Assembly (NCBI GenBank): GCA_964425195.1
Contig: CAYRLG010000001.1
Span: 62,001 to 126,000 of the forward strand
DNA: 64,000 bases
Source of the DNA: Desulfamplus sp964425195
Lineage (GTDB): Bacteria > Desulfobacterota > Desulfobacteria > Desulfobacterales > Desulfobacteraceae
Direction of reading: 5' to 3'
The notes below the pieces were generated by a model, which did no database searches, had not been told where the DNA came from, and saw nothing but the letters and a program-made list of their open reading frames with translations. Shown piece after piece: positions 1 to 9,500 of this stretch. Both the position numbers and the translations under genes were made by a program. Within the stretch, counting starts at the first letter, position 1. Every line of letters begins with the position of its first letter.

Positions 1-1
1 A

Positions 2-1384
2 AACTGGGCAGGTCAGCTTGGGGATGGAAGGGCTATAAATCTTGGTGAGATTGTTAATAAAAGAGCAGAGCGATGGGTACTACAGCTTAAAGGAGCGGGA
101 GCTACACCATACTCCAGAAATGCAGATGGACTTGCTGTATTAAGATCATCTGTAAGGGAATTTTTATGCAGTGAAGCGATGTTTCACCTTGGTATTCCAA
201 CAACACGAGCACTGAGTCTTATCTCCACCGGCGAGATGGTAGAGCGAGACATGTTTTACGATGGAAATCCAAAAGAAGAACCAGGTGCGGTTATATGTAG
301 GCTTGCACAATCATTCATAAGATTTGGAAATTTTGAAATTTTTACATTTAGAGATGATATCCAAACACTTCAAAAACTTTTAGACTACACAATAGCTTAC
401 GACTTTGCTTTTATGAGTCAAATATATCAAGAAGAGTTTTCTGACATCAAACTATCTTCTCGTACAAAAGAGTCTGTTAATATTCTAAAATTTTCTTCCA
501 AAATTTATATTAAATGGTTTGAAGAGGTATGCAAACGAACTGCTAATATGGTTGTAGAGTGGATGCGTGTAGGATTTGTTCATGGTGTTATGAACACTGA
601 TAATATGTCTGTTCTTGGTCTTACAATAGATTATGGTCCTTACGGCTGGATTGAAAATTATGATCCAAACTGGACACCAAATACAACAGATGCAAATGGG
701 AGGCGTTACTGTTTTGGTAATCAGCCTAAAATTGCACATTGGAATCTTGTTCAGCTTGCAAATGCACTATATCCTCTTATTAAAGATGTTGAACCTTTAC
801 AGCAGGCATTGGCTCTATATTCAGATATACTTAACAATAAGTGGCAGCAGATGATAGCATCAAAATTGGGGTTTAGAACTTTTGAGCCTAAAAGCGATGT
901 AAATATTACAGGTGAGCTATTTAATCTGCTATCTATGGTAGAGACTGATATGACTATATTTTTTAGACGGATTGCTCTTATTGATTTTAAAAAAGAGAAA
1001 TTTAGACTTAAAGAAGATGAACTAAGAAATCTTGAACCTTTTATGGACTCATATTATGTTCTATCCCAGTTGACAAAAGACTATATATCCCGTATCTCAA
1101 ATTGGCTGAGGCTTTATGTAGAGAGGCTTAAAAAAGATAACCTGCCTTATGAGATAAGACGAACACAGATGGATTTGGTCAATCCAAAGTACATTTTGCG
1201 TAACTACTTATCGCAACTTGCAATTGATAGGGCACAAGAGGGAGATTTTTCTATGGTTCAGCAGTTGCTTGAACTACTTCGTTACCCATACAGCGAACAG
1301 GTAGAACATGAAAAATTTGCAGTTAAACGACCAGATTGGGCACGCCATAAACCGGGTTGTTCAATGCTCTCATGCAGCTCTTAA
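2..1384 (+). CDS. selO: Protein adenylyltransferase SelO (YdiU/UPF0061), 5' end cut by the window
   Basis: The gene is already open at the first base; the frame reads NWAGQLGDGRAINLGE, a SelO signature, well before the first ATG at 179, so that ATG is not the start. About 460 residues are visible, nearly the whole family length (roughly 480). SelO has a pseudokinase fold that binds ATP in flipped orientation and transfers AMP to Ser, Thr or Tyr of target proteins. The conserved metal-site segment GVMNTDNMS follows about 140 residues after that ATG. The protein ends in SCSS; in eukaryotic SelO this C-terminal Cys position is selenocysteine, and Cys is the usual bacterial form. aroK follows 63 bp downstream on the same strand and may be co-transcribed. 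Confidence 0.93.
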   Translation, partial: NWAGQLGDGRAINLGEIVNKRAERWVLQLKGAGATPYSRNADGLAVLRSSVREFLCSEAMFHLGIPTTRALSLISTGEMVERDMFYDGNPKEEPGAVICRLAQSFIRFGNFEIFTFRDDIQTLQKLLDYTIAYDFAFMSQIYQEEFSDIKLSSRTKESVNILKFSSKIYIKWFEEVCKRTANMVVEWMRVGFVHGVMNTDNMSVLGLTIDYGPYGWIENYDPNWTPNTTDANGRRYCFGNQPKIAHWNLVQLANALYPLIKDVEPLQQALALYSDILNNKWQQMIASKLGFRTFEPKSDVNITGELFNLLSMVETDMTIFFRRIALIDFKKEKFRLKEDELRNLEPFMDSYYVLSQLTKDYISRISNWLRLYVERLKKDNLPYEIRRTQMDLVNPKYILRNYLSQLAIDRAQEGDFSMVQQLLELLRYPYSEQVEHEKFAVKRPDWARHKPGCSMLSCSS

Positions 1385-1447
1385 ATGGATAAATATGTTT
1401 ATAAAACCAAAATATTGCAATACTAAAAGGGTAAAAAATAGACGGTT

Positions 1448-2062
1448 ATGACAAAACAAAATATTATTCTCACTGGATTTATGGGTACAGGAAAAAGCAC
1501 TGTTGGCAAAATGTTAGCTAAAAAATTGGGATATAGCTTTATAGATACTGACGAAACCATAATGTCACGATGCGGCATTACTATAGCTGAAATATTTAAG
1601 AGTCAAGGGGAAGCAGCATTTCGTAAAATGGAGCGTTCCCTTGCCTTAGAGCTATCTAATCAGGAGGGACTTGTTATCTCTACAGGTGGAGGAATGCTGC
1701 TTGATAGTGTGAATGCGGAACTATTAGAAGGTACAATAGAGAGTGAAATGGAAGGATTTAAAACAGATAACTTAACTAACAATAAAGAGCCAATCAATTC
1801 TAACCATAGAGGTACCGCAAAGACTAAAGGTAAAATATTCTGTCTTGTTGCATCTACTGACGAGATTATAGCCCGTATCTCAAGTGATACAAATATTGAG
1901 CGACCTCTTCTTAAAGTTGATGACACAAAAATAAGAGTAACTCAACTGATACAAGAGCGTAAAGAACAATATGCAAGGTTTATTGAAGTAGACACTACAA
2001 CCAAAACTCCTGAAGTAGTTTGCAACACTATTATTAAACTTTTTCAAAATTCAGAAGATTGA
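1448..2062 (+). CDS. aroK: Shikimate kinase with an unusual insertion
   Basis: Phosphorylates shikimate at the 3-hydroxyl with ATP in chorismate synthesis; cytosolic. Visible motifs are the Walker A GFMGTGKST (residues 10-18), the shikimate-binding DTD (34-36) and FRKME (58-62), the STGGG glycine cluster (78-82) and the RPLL segment of the lid/adenine region (about 152-155). The protein has 204 residues against about 170 for the family. The excess lies at roughly residues 95-127, a hydrophilic Asn/Lys/Thr-rich stretch between the GGG helix and the strand starting KIFCLVAS, where other shikimate kinases have a short turn. The gene converges with the PBP1A gene, their stops only 12 bp apart. 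Confidence 0.9.
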   Translation: MTKQNIILTGFMGTGKSTVGKMLAKKLGYSFIDTDETIMSRCGITIAEIFKSQGEAAFRKMERSLALELSNQEGLVISTGGGMLLDSVNAELLEGTIESEMEGFKTDNLTNNKEPINSNHRGTAKTKGKIFCLVASTDEIIARISSDTNIERPLLKVDDTKIRVTQLIQERKEQYARFIEVDTTTKTPEVVCNTIIKLFQNSED

Positions 2063-2074
2063 ATAGCTACCTTA

Positions 2075-4768
2075 TTAAATATCAGATTTAAAAAAGTCTT
2101 CTGTCTCTGTAACTGGTATATCATCTTCCTCTATTTCACCTGAGGATTGCATTACCCTTCTTGTTGGCAATACCCCTTCTTTAAAGCACTCTTTTATCAC
2201 CCCATAAGAGTTATCGGAGAGAAGACCAGTATTGAGATCAACATTGTGAAACACAACTCCTTCAGGAACATTAAAGGACATTACAGATTTTCCCTCTAAT
2301 GCCTTTTTCATATAACTTAACCATATAGGTATGGCTGATTTTGCACCGCTCTCTCCCTTACCAAGAGATTTTTTCTTATCAAATCCTACCCATACACCAG
2401 TTGTATATTGTGGGGTATAGCCTACAAAAAGAGCGTCATTCATCTCATTAGTAGTACCGGTTTTACAGGCTGCCGGACGTCCAAGCTCTTTGGCTTTAGT
2501 TGCAGTGCCTGATTGTACTACACTCTCCATCATATTGGTCATAATATAAGCGGTACTCATATCAATAACTTTTTTCTTTATAGATTTGGACTCCTCTATT
2601 ATATTGTTATCCCTATCAATAACTTTTGTAATAAATATAGGCTCAACTAAATAGCCAAGATTTGAAAATACAGTATAGGCTTTAACCAGCTCTAACAGAG
2701 ATATTCCACACGATCCAAGTGCTATAGATAGATTTTTTTCAATTGGAGATGTTATTCCAAGTTTTTTTGCATATTCGATAACATAATTTACACCTATATC
2801 TTGCACAATTTTTACAGTAACAACATTACGTGATTTAACCAAAGCCTCACGAAGCCTTGTTGGTCCATAAAAAGTTGAACTATAGTTTTGAGGCTTCCAC
2901 ACTTTGTTGCTGCCGTCTCTAAAAGCAATTGGAGAGTCAATAATTATGGAAGATGTTGTGTATCCCTTATCAAGGGCAGCAGCATATATAATAGGTTTGA
3001 ACGCAGAGCCTGGTTGGCGTCTTGATTGAATTGCCCTATTAAACTGGCTTGTATTATAATTTCTACCCCCAACCATTGCCTTTACATGTCCGCTCTCAGC
3101 CTCAATACTTATCAGGGCACCTTCAACCTCTGGTTCTAATTCTAATGCAAATCTCCACTCTTTTGTTGCCACTCTATCCAGAGTTTTTACCATTACCACA
3201 TCCCCAGTTTTCAGTATTTTTTGAGTCAACTCTTTTTTAGTGTTAGCTTCAGCATCATCAATCTGCTGAATATCCTCTCTACGATTTTTAGACCAGGCAC
3301 TACCCTGAAGGTTTATAATACCTTTATTATCACCAACTTTAACTGAAGCAACATCACTATCAGTATCAACATTAACAATAACCCCTTTATAGACCTTATT
3401 TTCCTCTAAAACTCCGTTGTTTGGAAGAGAGCCAGCCACTTTTCTGCTAAATGAGTCAATTCCAAGAGACGAAACATTTTTAAATGCTGCTCCATATCCG
3501 TGACGTTTCTCCAGTGCTTGAAGTCCGCTCTCAACAGCATTTTCAGCAATCTTTTGAAATTCAACATTAACAGCAGTATAAATGTTAAGTCCTTGATTAT
3601 ACAACATATCCTCTCCATATTTTTCAATCAAGTAACGCCGTATATATTCGGTGTACCATGGAACTGTCTCTATAAACCAATTTTTTCTTGGTTGAATATC
3701 AAGGTTGGCAGCCATAGCTTGATTCATCTCGTCATTAGATATATATCCATCCTCTTGCATTCTTTTTAATACATAAAGTTGCCGCTGTTTTGCAAGTTCA
3801 GGGTTTTTAAAAGGTGAATAACGGCTTGGAGCCTGAGGAAGTCCAGCTAACATGGCACACTCTGCTAAATTCAAATCTTTTGCATGTTTGCCAAAATAGT
3901 TTTGTGCAGCAGCTTCAACACCATAAGCTCCATGTCCAAGATATATCTGGTTTAGATAGAGAAAAAGAATATCATCTTTGGAAAATGTTTTATCAATACG
4001 ATAAGCAAGTATAGCCTCTTTTATTTTTCGCTTATAAGTTCTTTCTGGTGTCAGTAGAAACGATTTGGTGACTTGCTGAGTAATTGTACTTCCGCCTTGA
4101 ACTATTGAACCAGCCTGCATGTTTTTAATAAATGCCCTTACAATACCTATAAGATCAATTCCTACGTGCTCTCTAAATCTTGAATCTTCGGCAGCTACAA
4201 AGGCATTGATCAAAGATGAGGGTATTTCAGAAATTTCAAGCACAATACGCCTCTCTTTATAGAACTCTCCAATTTTAGTACCATTATCTGAAAACACATT
4301 GGTAACAGTAGGGGGTCTGTAATCAGCTAACTTATTGATTTTAGGAAGATCGTTACTGATATGAAGGTATAGTAAAGTAATAGCTGCCAATATGGTAAAA
4401 ACAGAGAGAAAAGCAAAGCCAAATGACCACTTAATTAAAGTGAAGAGAAAAGTTCTCTTCTGTTTCTTGGGTCTATTGATACGAGACAGTTTATCATCAA
4501 AGTAACCATTATTTGAAAAAATAGTCTCATCATATCGTTCATATTCATTTTCATTAATGGAAAAGTCATTAATGAAATCGTCCTGAACATCTATCCTATC
4601 TTCTACATTTATAAAATCTTGGTCTAACTTACTTTTTTTAAATCTTTTTTTATCATCTCTATCTTTATTAAAAAGTAGTTTGACAAAACGCTTAAATATA
4701 CTATCACCAGATCGTTTTGGCTGAAAGGCTCTTTCCTGAAAATCGAAATCGTCTTTTAATGTTTTCAT
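2075..4768 (-). CDS. mrcA: Penicillin-binding protein 1A (bifunctional transglycosylase/transpeptidase)
   Basis: Polymerises and cross-links peptidoglycan from lipid II on the periplasmic face of the inner membrane. Order: a hydrophilic, strongly charged N-terminal extension of about 105 residues, one membrane anchor (about 106-136), the GT51 glycosyltransferase domain with EDSRFREH (194-201, catalytic Glu) and GGSTITQQ (225-232), an OB-like inserted region (about 440-550), then the transpeptidase domain with SAFK (588-591), SRN (646-648) and KTGTT (769-773). All catalytic motifs are intact. Length is 897 residues; most PBP1A proteins are 700-850 and begin within a few residues of the membrane helix, so the N-terminal extension is notable. 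It is transcribed divergently from hisI. Confidence 0.95.
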   Translation of the reverse strand: MKTLKDDFDFQERAFQPKRSGDSIFKRFVKLLFNKDRDDKKRFKKSKLDQDFINVEDRIDVQDDFINDFSINENEYERYDETIFSNNGYFDDKLSRINRPKKQKRTFLFTLIKWSFGFAFLSVFTILAAITLLYLHISNDLPKINKLADYRPPTVTNVFSDNGTKIGEFYKERRIVLEISEIPSSLINAFVAAEDSRFREHVGIDLIGIVRAFIKNMQAGSIVQGGSTITQQVTKSFLLTPERTYKRKIKEAILAYRIDKTFSKDDILFLYLNQIYLGHGAYGVEAAAQNYFGKHAKDLNLAECAMLAGLPQAPSRYSPFKNPELAKQRQLYVLKRMQEDGYISNDEMNQAMAANLDIQPRKNWFIETVPWYTEYIRRYLIEKYGEDMLYNQGLNIYTAVNVEFQKIAENAVESGLQALEKRHGYGAAFKNVSSLGIDSFSRKVAGSLPNNGVLEENKVYKGVIVNVDTDSDVASVKVGDNKGIINLQGSAWSKNRREDIQQIDDAEANTKKELTQKILKTGDVVMVKTLDRVATKEWRFALELEPEVEGALISIEAESGHVKAMVGGRNYNTSQFNRAIQSRRQPGSAFKPIIYAAALDKGYTTSSIIIDSPIAFRDGSNKVWKPQNYSSTFYGPTRLREALVKSRNVVTVKIVQDIGVNYVIEYAKKLGITSPIEKNLSIALGSCGISLLELVKAYTVFSNLGYLVEPIFITKVIDRDNNIIEESKSIKKKVIDMSTAYIMTNMMESVVQSGTATKAKELGRPAACKTGTTNEMNDALFVGYTPQYTTGVWVGFDKKKSLGKGESGAKSAIPIWLSYMKKALEGKSVMSFNVPEGVVFHNVDLNTGLLSDNSYGVIKECFKEGVLPTRRVMQSSGEIEEDDIPVTETEDFFKSDI

Positions 4769-4907
4769 ATATTTTATATAAATATCCTGTATATTGTTAG
4801 AGTTACTAAATCTCTTTAGTTATTTTGTAGTAACAGATAAAGAGCGACATGGCAAGAATCTTGATTATTCATAACATCCTTGACTTAAACAAAAACCTAA
4901 AAATAAT

Positions 4908-4936
4908 TTGATATTTACTCTGTAGAAAGTTATAAA
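4908..4936 (+). promoter_or_regulatory. Candidate sigma70 promoter for hisI-hisG
   Basis: TTGATA (4908-4913), a 17-bp spacer and TATAAA (4931-4936) lie about 120 bp before the hisI ATG. The rest of the 291-bp divergent spacer between the PBP1A gene and hisI is AT-rich; a second weaker pair begins with TTGACT at 4880. This is based on consensus match only. Confidence 0.45.
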
Positions 4937-5059
4937 ATAGCACTTGTAAAGGTTATGAAAAGAGAGAATTTTTTATAATTTAAGTTTTTTTAAAGCTCTG
5001 TTTTTGTTGTTTTAGCTTGTGATTTGTATTGTAAATAGAAACAAAGGAAAAAAATATTA

Positions 5060-5464
5060 ATGACAGACATTGTTATAAAATCTGATATAAAACCTGATTT
5101 TGAAAAAACAGGAGGGCTTATACCTGCAATTGCTCAAGATTTTGCCACAGGAGAGGTTTTAATGCTTGCCTATATGAATGAAGATTCTTGGAGTGAAACA
5201 TTGCATTCAGGAATGGCAACATACTACAGCAGATCCAGAAAAGAGTTGTGGAAAAAAGGTGAAACTTCGGGTAATCTCCAGCTTATCAAGGAGATAAGGC
5301 TTGACTGCGATAAAGATACTGTACTGCTAAAAGTAGAACAGATTGGTAACGCAGCTTGCCATCTTGGATATAAGAGCTGTTTTTTCAGAAAAGTTGATAA
5401 AGATGGACAGCTTACTATTGTTGGAAATAGAATCTTTGACCCTGAAAAAGTATATGGTAAGTAA
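5060..5464 (+). CDS. hisI: Phosphoribosyl-AMP cyclohydrolase
   Basis: Third step of histidine synthesis: hydrolytic opening of the adenine ring of PR-AMP; cytosolic, zinc-dependent. The 134-residue protein is a stand-alone HisI without the HisE pyrophosphohydrolase domain. Visible family motifs are MLAYMNEDSW (35-44), YYSRSRKELWKKGETSGN (55-72), the metal-binding DCD at 82-84 and Cys 100 and 107 in ACHLGYKSC, matching the three-cysteine zinc site of the family. The ATG follows an AAGGAA ribosome site. hisG follows 56 bp downstream, so both are likely in one operon. Confidence 0.94.
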   Translation: MTDIVIKSDIKPDFEKTGGLIPAIAQDFATGEVLMLAYMNEDSWSETLHSGMATYYSRSRKELWKKGETSGNLQLIKEIRLDCDKDTVLLKVEQIGNAACHLGYKSCFFRKVDKDGQLTIVGNRIFDPEKVYGK

Positions 5465-5520
5465 CCAATAATCCATAGTTTCTGACGTTGATCAGTTGAC
5501 TTTAAGGACCTGAAATTTAA

Positions 5521-6396
5521 ATGAAAAAAATATTGAAACTTGGTATTCCAAAGGGAAGCCTTCAAGATGCTACCATTGCACTATTCAAACGATCTGGATG
5601 GAAAATAAATGTAAATGGCAGAAGCTATTTTCCAGATATTAATGACGATGATATTGAGTGTGCTCTCTGCCGTGCACAGGAGATGTCTATTAACGTAGAG
5701 AGCGGCATTATAGATGCAGGACTTACGGGAAAGGATTGGATTGCTGAACATGAATCTGATGTTCATGTAGTATCAGACCTTATATATTCAAAGGTAAGTG
5801 CAAGACCTGCAAGATGGGTGCTTGCAGTTGCAGGAGACTCTCCTATAAATCGCCTTGAAGACCTCGAAGGAAAGACTATCTCAACTGAGATTGTGAAATT
5901 TACAAAACGTTATTTTCAAGAACGTGGTATAAATGTTAATGTTAAATTTTCATGGGGGGCAACAGAGGCAAAGATCGTCTCTGGTCTTGCTGATGCAATT
6001 GTTGAAATAACAGAGACAGAAAGCACTATTCGTGCCCACAACCTTAAAGTTATCCATGAGATAATGCAAACCAATACACAGCTTATTGCCAATAAAACAG
6101 CATGGCAAAATCCTGAAAAGAGAAAAAAAATTGAACAGATAGCACTACTTCTTCAGAGTGCTCTTGTTGCAGAACGACTTGTTGGGCTTAAAATGAATGT
6201 GCCTCAATCAAAAATGGAAAATATTATCGCACTACTTCCAAGCCTTAATGGTCCAACGGTCTCACCTCTATACCAATCAGATTGGTTTGCCATTGAGACT
6301 GTTGTCGATAATAATGTTGTAAGGGATTTGATTCCTGAACTTATAACGGCTGGTGCAGAAGGGATAATAGAATACTCTTTAAACAAGGTTATATGA
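5521..6396 (+). CDS. hisG: ATP phosphoribosyltransferase, long form
   Basis: Condenses ATP and PRPP to phosphoribosyl-ATP, the committed step of histidine synthesis. At 291 residues this is the long HisG form, with the catalytic bilobed domain (about 1-215) followed by an ACT-like C-terminal domain (about 220-291) that gives histidine feedback inhibition; the short form of about 210 residues would need HisZ. The N-terminus LKLGIPKGSLQDATI is typical, and the PRPP-loop region reads ADAIVEITETEST. Its start follows hisI closely and a strong hairpin lies after the stop, so the pair probably forms a two-gene operon. Confidence 0.94.
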   Translation: MKKILKLGIPKGSLQDATIALFKRSGWKINVNGRSYFPDINDDDIECALCRAQEMSINVESGIIDAGLTGKDWIAEHESDVHVVSDLIYSKVSARPARWVLAVAGDSPINRLEDLEGKTISTEIVKFTKRYFQERGINVNVKFSWGATEAKIVSGLADAIVEITETESTIRAHNLKVIHEIMQTNTQLIANKTAWQNPEKRKKIEQIALLLQSALVAERLVGLKMNVPQSKMENIIALLPSLNGPTVSPLYQSDWFAIETVVDNNVVRDLIPELITAGAEGIIEYSLNKVI

Positions 6397-6457
6397 TGTT
6401 TTTATAAGCTCGTCCCATTATCTCATTAATGTTATATCCATTTAAAACTGCCTAAGG

Positions 6458-6505
6458 TGGGGCAGGTTGTTAAACCTATAGCAACAAACAGCCCGCCCCA
6501 TTTTT
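6458..6505 (+). terminator. Rho-independent terminator after hisG
   Basis: A 13-bp stem with one A/C mismatch and one G-T pair (arms 6458-6470 and 6488-6500, GC-rich TGGGGC against GCCCCA) and a 17-nt loop is followed directly by five T on the plus strand. It lies between hisG and the convergent 1749-residue gene, so it may also block read-through from the other side. Confidence 0.8.
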
Positions 6506-6510
6506 ATCTA

Positions 6511-9500
6511 TTATTGTATAACTGTATAAATTACCTGTTTTCCATCAACAGTCCACATCTTTAGATCTACAGCACCATCACCGTTGTAATCGCCGGTTTC
6601 CCATGCAATGCCATAACTATCTTTATTGGCTCTGAACCAAATTTCATCATTTGGGGTAATGTTATCTATCAGGTAGCTCGGTTTGAAACGTGCTCCTAAA
6701 ACGGTAAAGATACCTGTTTCTCTATCAAGTGTATAGCTTCCGGCAGCCAAGGTATCTAAAACCTGCACTAATTGCTCAAGTGCTGAGACAGATGGAGAAA
6801 GCTGTTGGGTGTAACCATCATTATATACTACCAATACTGAATAGGCTTCACTTGCTGGGTCTGTTCCATGAAGTTCAAAACTTGATGTCCCAGCATCAAA
6901 ATTTCCATCTCCCTCTTTTACTGTAGCATATCCAAAAGAACCTGAGAATTTACTGCCGTCTTTAAATTTCAGATTAAGAGTACCATTGTTGTCAACTTTT
7001 GCATCAAAAATCTCTTTTTTAGCAGAACCAAATATTGTATCAAGATTGAGCAGAGCATCTGCAGATAAGAGTGTATCTACAGCGTCCTTAGGTGCAGGAG
7101 TTAGTATTCCGGCAATACCGTTGTGTACCAAAATGATTGCACCTTCTGGCAAAAAATGCAAACCTTGTGGAATAAGAGAAGATATTATACGAGCATCCTG
7201 AATATAAAGAGGCATATCTAATCCAACGGAAGGATTTTTTAGCAGTAGCATAAGCTGAAGCGATTTTGTAGAGCTTACCTGAACAGTGCTACCAGGTAGC
7301 TGTTTCTCAAGCTCTTTGCTTAAAAGCTCAACTAAAGAGAGCATATCATTTCCTGAGTGTATTATATCTTGATCATATATGGGTAACTCAGGCAATCCAT
7401 TTATTAGTCTATCTTTCTCTTTTTGAGTGAAAGATTGATTATTTTTAATAATCTGCTCAATATCGGATTTTGTAATAAGCATCCCCTGTGTTAAATTAAC
7501 AGATGCAATATTAATTACCTCATTGAGCAACTGAGGATAATCTTTTAGAAGTTTTTGGATATCGCTATCATTTTGAGCTGCTGCAAGTCTGTTGGCAGAG
7601 ATTCCAGAAACAAACGCGGGGAGAATATTTTTCATGGTTTCACGGCTTAAGCTCTGCATTGTTCCAGATAGCTTTGAGTTAATAGCAGATTTTGCCTTAA
7701 TTATGGATGTAGTCAATCCAGATACATTATCCATCAAATAAACAAAATCACTCAACTTATAAGTATTACTTGGAGTTGCAGCAAAAGTGTTAGATGCAAA
7801 TTGGTTATTCCCAACAAACTTATCTTTAACATTAAAAGCAGTTTGCCCAACCATCTCACTTAATTCAATTTGTAGTTGTTCTAAAGTATTGTTGACTATT
7901 GACGTATCTGTAGTAGCTGTCTGCAAAACTTTTACAGTATTGTTAATAATACCTTCTGCACTATTGATTATCTTCCCTGTATCTACAACAATATCTGCCT
8001 CTGATGCCTTTTGTAAGCCTTTAACAACAATTGGACCCAAAGCATCAACTGTTTTTGAAGGCTCATTTTTGCCAGTAACCGCAGATTTTATACCTGCACT
8101 TGTTAAGTTTTTAATAGGTTCAAGGAATTTGATAACGTCAAGTGTATTTAGCAAAGTTCTCATAATATCAGGCATATTGCCTAACATATTGTTTATATTA
8201 ACTGAACTACTCTTCATCTGCAAATCTGTTACACCTTTAGAGATGGCTTCATCTATAACTCCTTCAACAGACTCTATACTTTTTGAAACCTTTTCTGTAC
8301 TTATTGCACCACCTGATTTAGCTGTTTTTGCTCCAAGATCAATTATGTCATCAAGTAACTCTAATGGTTTAAGTGCTTGTTCTACTTCTATTTTTCCATT
8401 TTTGAAGAGTTCAAAAGATTTTTCAACTATATTTCCAACATTAACAATAGTGGTATTTATTGCCTCAACAAGTTCATTAGAAGGCGTGATGTTATCTTCT
8501 GGTATGTTTTCCTGAATAATATTAATATCGTCTGTTAATCTACCCGTTATCATTGTTGCTTCAGATGCACTATCAATTGTATTAACACTATCATTAATAT
8601 CTTTAATATCACTTACCTCTTTAGGCTTGCTGTCGTCTGGATTAACCGGAGGAGTTGTTGGTTCATTATCAACAGGTGGTTGTGGTGGGGTACTGCCATC
8701 ATCTACTGGTAAAAGATTGTAATAGCCTGATATACTATTCCCTCCCTCTTGAATTGTCACACTTTGACTTGCAGGAGTTGTCCAGCCACTTATATCGTGA
8801 AAATCTACTGTATGCTCTCCAACATTCAAATTTGAAATAGTTACTCCGCTATGTTGCCACGCTCCTCCATCTACTCTCCACAATCCACCTGCATTTACAG
8901 CTTCTAATGGGAGAATAGTAACTGTTATAGCTCCATATTGTGGAGCTATGGCGTTCATCTGAAAATTTATATTGCTGAGGCTCTGTCCAGTAGTGAGATT
9001 TAAAGATTCAGTTCCAGTGCAAGCTGCTGAACTACCTTTAGATGACCACCATACAGTCTTATTATGAGAAGAACTCCAAGCTGATAGGTAAATTATAGTA
9101 TTTGTTGGAACTCCCTTTATAACGTAGTTACCAGTATGATTATCAACATTCACATTATTTATAGGTTGATAAATACCGCATGGTTCACCAGAAAATACCT
9201 GTACATAAGATGAATCACATATTAATGGTTCGCCACCTTCACCGAATATTGTACCAGATATTAAACCACCAATATCAATCTGGAAGTTTTTGTTACTTAT
9301 CTCTTCTTGACCCACTATAGAAATAGTCTCTGCACTACTACACTGATAGTTACCTCCCTGCGAGTTCCACCATTCATTAATATAAAATTGGTCATTAGTA
9401 TTATCTCCATCCTTTGAGTTATAAGAATAAGTTTTTATATAGTATGTACCAGAAGGTAATCCATTAACACTATATGTGCCATCAGATATATTTGTATTAC

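Noticed and set aside
7787..8515. A 242-codon open frame on the plus strand opposite the mosaic protein gene
   Set aside because: It lies fully opposite the well-supported exported protein, is made of Ser/Ile/Leu-rich sequence typical for the reverse of helical repeats, and has no ribosome site or motif.
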